From Sipunculus nudus (Eukaryota; Annelida; Sipuncula; Golfingiida; Sipunculidae), in NCBI GenBank assembly GCA_026874595.1, contig CM049316.1:4726339-4790338 (forward strand): a stretch of 64,000 bases of DNA, given 5' to 3'. Every line of letters begins with the position of its first letter. Position 1 is the first letter of the stretch. Made by a program: the position numbers and the translations under genes. Below, one piece after another: positions 50,644-61,700 of this stretch. The notes below the pieces were generated by a model that saw only the letters and a list, made by a program, of their open reading frames with translations, ran no database searches and was not told where the DNA came from.

Positions 50644-53600
50644 ATGGCGTTAGACAGTCGCTATGCCAGGGGCTACGGGGATCTAGCTGACAGATGTGAG
50701 TTTAACATTTGGAGCGAGTATAGAATCCGGCCTACATGGACGAGGTTACGGGTGTATACGGACGGACGGACGTTGTGATGTTTAGTTAGGATTCCTGTAA
50801 ATTAATGGAGAAGTAAGACTAAGAGGCATGTCGATGTCATATCATCAGGCATGTTATGGCTTATATTGATTACTACTAATATGAGACGGTCCAGTCACTT
50901 AGACCCATCTTGGAAATGTAGGCTGGATTCTATACTCGGGCCTTTACGGGGTCCACAGACCAAATCTTATTCGTTTTCTTCTTTTTTTCATGTTGAAAAA
51001 TGAATGTATGTCTAACAATCTTGCCGTCTTGGAATGAAATCCACATAACCATGAACTGGCGCAATCACTTAAAGAAAAGTACTCCATTAAATGATATGTC
51101 ATATTCCAGCTGCAATATGTTTCTGTAGTGTTACTGTACGTTAGTGTTCACATAAAAAGTAACAATATTGACCCAGGCCTGCTGGGCATACTTTTATGTA
51201 CAGAGATGCCAAGTTGGCAGAAACACAATGTGTGAGATTTCAAACTTGTGGCTGTGGCAGTCAAAAACCATGGTTCCTGAACCCCCCCCCCCCCCCCCCC
51301 CCCCTTTCAAGAATGACATTTGCCACCATTGGATCAATCCTGGCTGGCCCACAGGTCCTTCAGGCAAGACACTGCTGGATATCCAAAAATTCGAGCCGCT
51401 GGGCAAGACACCACACCTTGTCAAATGTTCCACTTCCAGTCTTCAAGTTGAAAGAACATATGGGATATAAAATGTTTGGTTTTAACTTGAAAGCTGGGGA
51501 TGACCGGGCCAGGTAACAGAAATCGTGAGATTTATGTCTCTTGGCATAAGAGTGTGAGACCAGGAGTAAATGCGTGAGTCTCATGCCCAGTGTGTGAGAC
51601 TTGGCATGTCTGTATGTATCACTGTCTTTACACCCCAAGAGGTAGTATATTGTTTGATAAAAAATTTAAATTTGTATTTTATTGTAAACTTTATAAGTTT
51701 ATTAGTTTAAAAAGTTTTATTTATTACCTCAAAGAAATTATGTGTTTGGTTGTTAGCACAACCATGCAAAAATTTAAGAAATCTGGTTCATAGACATTTA
51801 TTTAGGGTGAGCCAGCGAAAATCCTGTTATGTACTGGTAGTCCTATAATCAGTATCAGCAACTGGAACAGCTGTAGGCTGAAACCTCTTTAAAAACCCTT
51901 TGTTACTTAAGTTTGTTTCTGTATAGAATTTGGGTTACAAGTTGTGCCTTTCTTGGATCACTCTGGTTACATCAGTGATCTATACAGGACATAAATTATC
52001 AGAAACCATATTTCATTTTGGTGATGATCCAGTAGGATAACTGCCTTGGTGGGGGTATGTGCTTAAACGAGCGCCTCTCTTGTTTGTTACTCTTCAGTGA
52101 GTGATAACCTCCAGCTGACAGTGACACCTAGTGACGTGGAGCAGAACCCCCAGCTGGTGAAGCTGCTGACTGACCTAGGACATCGGCTTGGGCCACAGAC
52201 CCGCACAAAACATGTCCACACCAACCTGACTCATGTAAGTCCCACAGAGATGCGCCAAACATGTCCACACCAACCTTACTCATGTATCGGTAAGTCCCAC
52301 AGACCCACACCAAACATGTCCACACCAACCTTTACTCATGTATCGGTAAGTCCCACAGACCCACACCAAACATGTCCACACCAACCTTACTCATGTAAGT
52401 CCCACAGACCCACACCAAACATGTCTACACCAACCTGACTCATGCAAGGCCCACAGACCCACACCAAACATGTCCACACCAACCTGACTCATGCAAGGCC
52501 CACAGAGATGCGCCAAACATGTCCACACCAACCTGACTCATGTAAGTCCCACAGACCCACACCAAACATGTCCACACCAACCTGACTCATGTATCGGTAA
52601 GTCCCACAGACCCACACCAAACATGTCCACACCAACCTTACTCATGTATGTCCCACAGACCCACACCAAACATGTCCACACCAACCTGACTCATGCAAGG
52701 CCCACAGACCCACACCAAACATGTCCACACCAACCTGACTCATGCAAGGCCCACAGACCCACACCAAACATGTCCACACCAACCTGACTCATGCAGGGCC
52801 CACAGACCTGCACCAAACATGTCCACACCAACCTGACTCCTGCAAGGCCCACAGACCTGCACCAAACAAGTCCACACCAACCTGACACATGTAAGTAAGT
52901 CATAAAGCTAGGATATATCATCAACCTTCCAAGGTGTACCTCTCAGGTAGCTCATTGTCCGCAAGATTTCTTTTTTTGTGACTGATGTCATCTCAATTGT
53001 AAATTTTCTTTTTTATTTTACTGGAATATTTTGATGTTTAATTTTGTCTTGCACAAATATGATGTTTAGCTTAGTTTTGTATAAGGCCATATAGCAAGCA
53101 AGTTCATATGTTACTTAATAATTGGACATTGTAGAATGTAGATTTGTATAAGGTGGCAAGGCAGTTCTAGGGAGCAGTTTTATATAAGGCAATTCTTTTG
53201 AAAATCTTTACATACTAACCTTCCATAAAGAAGTATTTTGCACAAGGTCATTCTTTAAAGAATATTCACGCGAGGACTTAAAAGAATAAAAAAAAGGCTT
53301 TGAAGAACCTCATAAATTCCACCATCAGGACAAGCAACTTGATTTAGAGTATTTATGTGATGGTTAACAACAAACATTTACCCACCGGTAATGTTAAATG
53401 TTAAAAATATCAGGCAAAGGGTAATCTAAGTAGTCGGGGTAAAAAGGAAGGTGCCTTTGGTTCATTACACATTAATCACTGATTGGTTCAATAGAAATTT
53501 TATGCTTTTGAGTTCCCTTAGCACTGTAGTGAAAAATTAAAAAAATGGGGGCTCCATTGTCAGAGGAATTCTGGTGAAAAATAGGTGTATAAATGAATGC

Positions 53601-55735
53601 ATTCTGTTTCAGGCCCTGGAAGGATTACAGACACAAAAGTACCACTGGTTGAAGAACAAGTTGTTATACTCAGAGCTCCAGGACTGCATTACAGATCATC
53701 AGCTACAGCCAAATAAACAGGTAAGGTCAAATATAATATGAGTTTCCATGGCGTGTATTTATAAAGTCTGCTCTGACCTGATAAAATATTATTAAATATT
53801 TTCAATGCTAATGATGCAACCTTTCTACCAACATTTAACCATTAAGTTTATGTTTGTGTGGCTAAATAAATTAAAAAAAAAATGAAATTCCAGTATGGAG
53901 ACCATTGTAACTAGGCTAACACTTACATAAAGTTTAATTCTTAATTTCCATGTAATAATATTCAGTATTAACAGTCAGTAATAAAAAATTTTACAGTATT
54001 AAGGTGACCCTACTCTAATATTTTAGTTGCTTAGTTGACATAGTCCTTTAATGTAAATACAATTGAATATCCTACTGCCTTCTCTTTCACCAGTTTGGTC
54101 AAGTAGCACAGGAATGCTTGACATATGCTGAGCTGGATGATTACCTGGACTGCAGCCTGGATCCACTTAACGATGTCACCCTGCTCAGCCTGACTCCCGC
54201 AGATATCAAAGGTCCTAATACATCACCAAAGGTAATACACGCAAGACAGGAAAGTTGTAGGTATAAACTCAATAGAAATAATTAGGTTGAGATGATCCTT
54301 TGGTTAGTCTGGGTAATTTAATGACACAAAGTGCAGCTATCAATGATAGACTGGGATCTCATTGTATATTTACAGGGTGCAAAGTTACATGCAAGACACA
54401 GGATTTTTATGTGTACTTTAATGCAGTACAGGTATAGAGATGATTATATCTTGACCAAACATTATGCAGCTATTTATTGTAGCCATTGTTGATGGTATGT
54501 GATCTAATAGCTTATTTTCATGTGAGACTAAATACTTGAAATACTTGATACATCAAAGTTTTTTGCTATTTGTTCATTCTTGTGCAGAATTATGAATTTG
54601 ACTTGAGAATTTTGGCAGACACTATGTATTGATCATACCAAACTGAGTTCTCAACAAGACATGACTTTGCACTAATTGTAGTACATGTACATCAGAGTAT
54701 GACAATCCTGCTAAGTGAAGTATACTTTGTAACTTATGGCTTCTCTGTGAGAAATAGCTCGTCATCACAGTGACAAGTGGACATGCACTGACGGACTGTA
54801 TTTGTATTGTATTACAGCAGGTAGCAGCCCTGCAACAGACCTTGATCCCAGAGCTGGAGCAGAGGCTGAGGAAGCACTGCAATGAGCTGGTCCAGTTCTT
54901 CAGACCCTCAGACTCAGCTGGTGAGAAAAAAATGTTAGAACTGTGAAGATAATACAGGCATTAGGATGAAATGGTCTGCTATCCTCTCCATTGACTTGGT
55001 ATCATCAGTTCTCTTCCTTTTGTGATATGCTGGATTTTAAACAGGAAATTATTTTTGTCTGCATTTAATTTTTGCAGTGAATGAAATCCATGTTTGTCAG
55101 GATAGATCCATGTATGGAAATAATACAAGGGGATGTGAAGTAAGCGTCTCCGATCCTTCAGATCTGTTACTAATGCTTTAAATGCTGTAAATAACTCATT
55201 GTATCCAGCTGAAGTATTGTTACTAAATTTTGCATTTAACAAAGTTCTTTTATAAAGGATGCGTCCATGGGCAAGAAGTTGTCACTAGTTATTAAATTAA
55301 AATTTAATCCTGTGGATTTCAGGCTTTGTGTGCATGAAGTTAGGAATAGCCCAGAAGTAATGAAATGCAGATGAAACATCACACCAAATCTCTCTGATTC
55401 TATCACGATTTTACCATGTTGCTTCTGTGTAGTGGTAAAAAGAACTGACCAGGGACCTTCCGCTCCAAGTTTAGTCTTTAACTAGGTAGTATCCTAACAT
55501 TTATAGGGTAAAGTCATGCTATGTGTACAATTCTGTTTCATACCAGGAATTTCATATTCATTAGAAGTATTGATGATGATTGTCAATTTCTGCAGATGAC
55601 CAGATGAAGGGTTTTGGACCAAGCACGGAGCTGTCACAGCTGGTGGAGAGTGATTCATGTACCCTGGAGAATGAGCGGAGAGTGCTTAGGAAAGACAAGG
55701 AGACCAACCAGAAGTACTGTAGACAGTATTACCAG
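50644..55735 (+). CDS. HAUS4: HAUS4, augmin complex subunit (5' part; gene continues past window)
   Basis: Six exons: 50644-50695, 52098-52234, 53613-53720, 54094-54231, 54818-54920, 55596-55735. They read in phase for 226 residues and end at the donor CCAG|GTGAAT; the rest must lie beyond the satellite. Recognition rests on VEQNPQLVKLLTDLGHRL (about 31-48), the helical QTQKYHWLKNKLLYSELQD, LLSLTPADIK and LQQTLIPELEQRLRKHCNEL, which follow the order of vertebrate HAUS4. HAUS4 is one of eight augmin subunits that recruit gamma-tubulin to spindle microtubules for branching nucleation. Exon 5 has a CAGCAG tandem acceptor. Exons 2 and 6 each have their 3' end copied into a tandem array downstream. 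The assignment is from conserved pattern, without a search. Confidence 0.85.
50696..52097 (+). other. HAUS4 intron 1
   Basis: Holds the TIR-flanked segment at 51198-51614 with a poly-C run (51281-51304). The rest is plain AT-rich sequence. Confidence 0.55.
51198..51614. mobile_element. Possible MITE with short TIRs
   Basis: TACAGAGATGCCAAGT at the left and ACTTGGCATGTCTGTA at the right are inverted copies with one mismatch. GTGTGAGA occurs near both ends. No clear target duplication beyond TA, and no coding signal. Confidence 0.45.
52193..52896 (+). repeat. 49-56 bp tandem array that copies the HAUS4 exon 2 / intron 2 junction
   Basis: About 14 units of ACCCACACCAAACATGTCCA + CACCAACCTGACTCATG + (TAAGT or CAAGG)CCCACAG. 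Some units carry an extra TATCG before GTAAGT. Unit 1 is the last 40 nt of coding exon 2 plus its donor GTAAGT (52235). The array thus contains several further intact GTAAGT donors (near 52290, 52346, 52395, 52542, 52597, 52890) and several GC-type GCAAGG versions. Confidence 0.9.
52897..55595 (+). other. HAUS4 introns 2 (rest) to 5
   Basis: Contains exons 3-5. No mobile element recognised in the introns. Confidence 0.55.
54816..54820 (+). promoter_or_regulatory. HAUS4: NAGNAG tandem acceptor of HAUS4 exon 5
   Basis: ATTACAGCAG|GTAGCA offers two acceptors 3 nt apart, giving protein with or without one Gln before VAALQQ. Phase is kept by both. Confidence 0.6.
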
Positions 55736-58700
55736 GTGAATATTTAAACAATTCACACTGATAATCTTTTATGTAAAATTTAAACAAATTAGAAGTTCTG
55801 TTGACTGTATTACCAGGTGAATATTTAAACAATTCACACTGATAATCTTTAATGTAAAATTTAAACCAATCAGAAGTTCTGTTGACTGTATTACCAGGTG
55901 AATATTTAAACAATTCACACTGATAATCTTTTATGTAAATTTTAAACCAATTAGAAGTTCTGTTGACTGTATTACCAGGTGAATATTTAAACAATTCACA
56001 CTGATAATCTTTTATGTAAATTTTAAACCAATTAGAAGTTCTGTTGACTGTATTACCAGGTGAATATTTAAACAATTCACACTGATAATCTTTTATGTAA
56101 ATTTTAAACCAATTAGAAGTTCTGTTGACTGTATTACCAGGTGAATATTTAAACAATTCACACTGATAATCTTTTATGTAAAATTTAAACCAATTAGAAG
56201 TTCTGTTGACTGTATTACCAGGTGAATATTTAAACAATTCACACTGATAATCTTTTATGTAAATTTTAAACCAATTAGAAGTTCTGTTGACTGTATTACC
56301 AGGTGAATATTTAAACAATTCACACTGATAATCTTTTATGTAAAATTTAAACCAATTAGAAGTACTGTAGACAGTATTACCAGGTGAATATTTAAACAAT
56401 TCACACTGATAATCTTTTATGTAAAATTTAAACCAATTAGAAGTTCTGTTGACTGTATTACCAGGTGAATATTTAAACAATTCACACTGATAATCTTTTA
56501 TGTAAAATTTAAACCAATTAGAAGTACTGTAGACAGTATTACCAGGTGAATATTTAAACAATTCACACTGATAATCTTTTATGTAAAATTTAAACCAATT
56601 AGAAGTTCTGTTGACTGTATTACCAGGTGAATATTTAAACAATTCACACTGATAATCTTTTATGTAAAATTTAAACCAATTAGAAGTACTGTAGACAGTA
56701 TTACCAGGTGAATATTTAAACAATTCACACTGATAATCTTTTATGTAAAATTTAAACCAATTAGAAGTTCTGTTGACTGTATTACCAGGTGAATATTTAA
56801 ACAATTCACACTGATAATCTTTTATGTAAAATTTAAACCAATTAGAAGTTCTGTTGACTGTATTACCAGGTGAATATTTAAACAATTCACACTGATAATC
56901 TTTTATGTAAAATTTAAACCAATTAGAAGTTCTGTTGACTGTATTACCAGGTGAATATTTAAACAATTCACACTGATAATCTTTTATGTAAAATTTAAAC
57001 CAATTAGAAGTTCTGTTGACAGTATTACCAGGTGAATGTTTAAACAATTCACACTGATAATCTTTTATGTAAAATTTAAACCAATTAGAAGTTCTGTTGA
57101 CTGTATTACCAGGTGAATATTTAAACAATTCACACTGATAATCTTTTATGTAAAATTTAAACCAATTAGAAGTTCTGTTGACTGTATTACCAGGTGAATA
57201 TTTAAACAATTCACACTGATAATCTTTTATGTAAAATTTAAACCAATTAGAAGTACTGTAGACAGTATTACCAGGTGAATATTTAAACAATTCACACTGA
57301 TAATCTTTTATGTAAAATTTAAACCAATTAGAAGTTCTGTTGACTGTATTACCAGGTGAATATTTAAACAATTCACACTGATAATCTTTTATGTAAAATT
57401 TAAACCAATTAGAAGTTCTGTTGACTGTATTACCAGGTGAATATTTAAACAATTCACACTGATAATCTTTTATGTAAAATGTAAACCAATTAGAAGTACT
57501 GTAGACAGTATTACCAGGTGAATATTTAAACAATTCACACTGATAATCTTTTATGTAAAATTTAAACCAATTAGAAGTTCTGTTGACTGTATTACCAGGT
57601 GAATATTTAAACAATTCACACTGATAATCTTTTATGTAAATTTAAACCAATTAGAAGTTCTGTTGACTGTATTACCAGGTGAATATTTAAACAATTCACA
57701 CTGATAATCTTTTATGTAAAATTTAAACCAATTAGAAGTACTGTAGACAGTATTACCAGGTGAATATTTAAACAATTCACACTGATAATCTTTTATGTAA
57801 AATTTAAACCAATTAGAAGTTCTGTTGACTGTATTACCAGGTGAATATTTAAACAATTCACACTGATAATCTTTTATGTAAAATTTAAACCAATTAGAAG
57901 TACTGTAGACAGTATTACCAGGTGAATATTTAAACAATTCACACTGATAATCTTTTATGTAAAATTTAAACCAATTAGAAGTTCTGTTGACTGTATTACC
58001 AGGTGAATATTTAAACAATTCACACTGATAATCTTTTATGTAAAATTTAAACCAACTAGAAGTTCTGTTGACTGTATTACCAGGTGAATATTTAAACAAT
58101 TCACACTGATAATCTTTTATGTAAAATTTAAACCAATTAGAAGTTCTGTTGACTGTATTACCAGGTGAATATTTAAACAATTCACACTGATAATCTTTTA
58201 TGTAAAATTTAAACCAATTAGAAGTACTGTAGACAGTATTACCAGGTGAATATTTAAACAATTCACACTGATAATCTTTTATGTAAAATTTAAACCAATT
58301 AGAAGTTCTGTTGACTGTATTACCAGGTGAATATTTAAACAATTCACACTGATAATCTTTTATGTAAAATTTAAACCAATTAGAAGTACTGTAGACAGTA
58401 TTACCAGGTGAATATTTAAACAATTCACACTGATAATCTTTTATGTAAAATTTAAACCAATTAGAAGTTCTGTTGACTGTATTACCAGGTGAATATTTAA
58501 ACAATTCACACTGATAATCTTTTATGTAAATTTTAAACCAATTAGAAGTTCTGTTGACTGTATTACCAGGTGAATATTTAAACAATTCACACTGATAATC
58601 TTTTATGTAAAATTTAAACCAATTAGAAGTACTGTAGACAGTATTACCAGGTGAATATTTAAACAATTCACACTGATAATCTTTTATGTAAAATTTAAAC

Positions 58701-61700
58701 CAATTAGAAGTTCTGTTGACTGTATTACCAGGTGAATATTTAAACAATTCACACTGATAATCTTTTATGTAAAATTTAAACCAATTAGAAGTACTGTAGA
58801 CAGTATTACCAGGTGAATATTTAAACAATTCACACTGATAATCTTTTATGTAAAATTTAAACCAATTAGAAGTACTGTAGACAGTATTACCAGGTGAATA
58901 TTTAAACAATTCACACTGATAATCTTTTATGTAAAATTTAAACCAATTAGAAGTTCTGTTGACTGTATTACCAGGTGAATATTTAAACAATTCACACTGA
59001 TAATCTTTTATGTAAATTTTAAACCAATTAGAAGTTCTGTTGACTGTATTACCAGGTGAATATTTAAACAATTCACACTGATAATCTTTTATGTAAAATT
59101 TAAACCAATTAGAAGTACTGTAGACAGTATTACCAGGTGAATATTTAAACAATTCACACTGATAATCTTTTATGTAAAATTTAAACCAATTAGAAGTACT
59201 GTAGACAGTATTACCAGGTGAATATTTAAACAATTCACACTGATAATCTTTTATGTAAAATTTAAACCAATTAGAAGTACTGTAGACAGTATTACCAGGT
59301 GAATATTTAAACAATTCACACTGATAATCTTTTATGTAAAATTTAAACCAATTAGAAGTTCTGTTGACTGTATTACCAGGTGAATATTTAAACAATTCAC
59401 ACTGATAATCTTTTATGTAAATTTTAAACCAATTAGAAGTTCTGTTGACTGTATTACCAGGTGAATATTTAAACAATTCACACTGATAATCTTTTATGTA
59501 AATTTTAAACCAATTAGAAGTTCTGTTGACTGTATTACCAGGTGAATATTTAAACAATTCACACTGATAATCTTTTATGTAAAATTTAAACCAATTAGAA
59601 GTTCTGTTGACAGTATTACCAGGTGAATATTTAAACAATTCACACTGATAATCTTTTATGTAAATTTTAAACCAATTAGAAGTTCTGTTGACTGTATTAC
59701 CAGGTGAATATTTAAACAATTCACACTGATAATCTTTTATGTAAATTTTAAACCAATTAGAAGTTCTGTTGACTGTATTACCAGGTGAATATTTAAACAA
59801 TTCACACTGATAATCTTTTATGTAAAATTTAAACCAATTAGAAGTACTGTAGACAGTATTACCAGGTGAATATTTAAACAATTCACACTGATAATCTTTT
59901 ATGTAAAATTTAAACCAATTAGAAGTACTGTAGACAGTATTACCAGGTGAATATTTAAACAATTCACACTGATAATCTTTTATGTAAAATTTAAACCAAT
60001 TAGAAGTTCTGTTGACTGTATTACCAGGTGAATATTTAAACAATTCACACTGATAATCTTTTATGTAAATTTTAAACCAATTAGAAGTTCTGTTGACTGT
60101 ATTACCAGGTGAATATTTAAACAATTCACACTGATAATCTTTTATGTAAATTTTAAACCAATTAGAAGTTCTGTTGACTGTATTACCAGGTGAATATTTA
60201 AACAATTCACACTGATAATCTTTTATGTAAAATTTAAACCAATTAGAAGTACTGTAGACAGTATTACCAGGTGAATATTTAAACAATTCACACTGATAAT
60301 CTTTTATGTAAAATTTAAACCAATTAGAAGTACTGTAGACAGTATTACCAGGTGAATATTTAAACAATTCACACTGATAATCTTTTATGTAAATTTTAAA
60401 CCAATTAGAAGTTCTGTTGACTGTATTACCAGGTGAATATTTAAACAATTCACACTGATAATCTTTTATGTAAAATTTAAACCAATTAGAAGTTCTGTTG
60501 ACTGTATTACCAGGTGAATATTTAAACAATTCACACTGATAATCTTTTATGTAAAATTTAAACCAATTAGAAGTACTGTAGACAGTATTACCAGGTGAAT
60601 ATTTAAACAATTCACACTGATAATCTTTTATGTAAAATTTAAACCAATTAGAAGTACTGTAGACAGTATTACCAGGTGAATATTTAAACAATTCACACTG
60701 ATAATCTTTTATGTAAAATTTAAACCAATTAGAAGTACTGTAGACAGTATTACCAGGTGAATATTTAAACAATTCACACTGATAATCTTTTATGTAAAAT
60801 TTAAACCAATTAGAAGTACTGTAGACAGTATTACCAGGTGAATATTTAAACAATTCACACTGATAATCTTTTATGTAAAATTTAAACCAATTAGAAGTAC
60901 TGTAGACAGTATTACCAGGTGAATATTTAAACAATTCACACTGATAATCTTTTATGTAAAATTTAAACCAATTAGAAGTTCTGTTGACTGTATTACCAGG
61001 TGAATATTTAAACAATTCACACTGATAATCTTTTATGTAAATTTTAAACCAATTAGAAGTTCTGTTGACTGTATTACCAGGTGAATATTTAAACAATTCA
61101 CACTGATAATCTTTTATGTAAATTTTAAACCAATTAGAAGTTCTGTTGACTGTATTACCAGGTGAATATTTAAACAATTCACACTGATAATCTTTTATGT
61201 AAAATTTAAACCAATTAGAAGTACTGTAGACAGTATTACCAGGTGAATATTTAAACAATTCACACTGATAATCTTTTATGTAAAATTTAAACCAATTAGA
61301 AGTACTGTAGACAGTATTACCAGGTGAATATTTAAACAATTCACACTGATAATCTTTTATGTAAAATTTAAACCAATTAGAAGTACTGTAGACAGTATTA
61401 CCAGGTGAATATTTAAACAATTCACACTGATAATCTTTTATGTAAAATTTAAACCAATTAGAAGTACTGTAGACAGTATTACCAGGTGAATATTTAAACA
61501 ATTCACACTGATAATCTTTTATGTAAAATTTAAACCAATTAGAAGTACTGTAGACAGTATTACCAGGTGAATATTTAAACAATTCACACTGATAATCTTT
61601 TATGTAAAATTTAAACCAATTAGAAGTTCTGTTGACTGTATTACCAGGTGAATATTTAAACAATTCACACTGATAATCTTTTATGTAAAATTTAAACCAA

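Noticed and set aside
52097-52787. Open frames with HQTCPHQP / KHVHTNLTHV repeats
   Set aside because: Read-through of HAUS4 exon 2 into its donor-derived array; the conserved exon ends at 52234 and phase fits exon 3.
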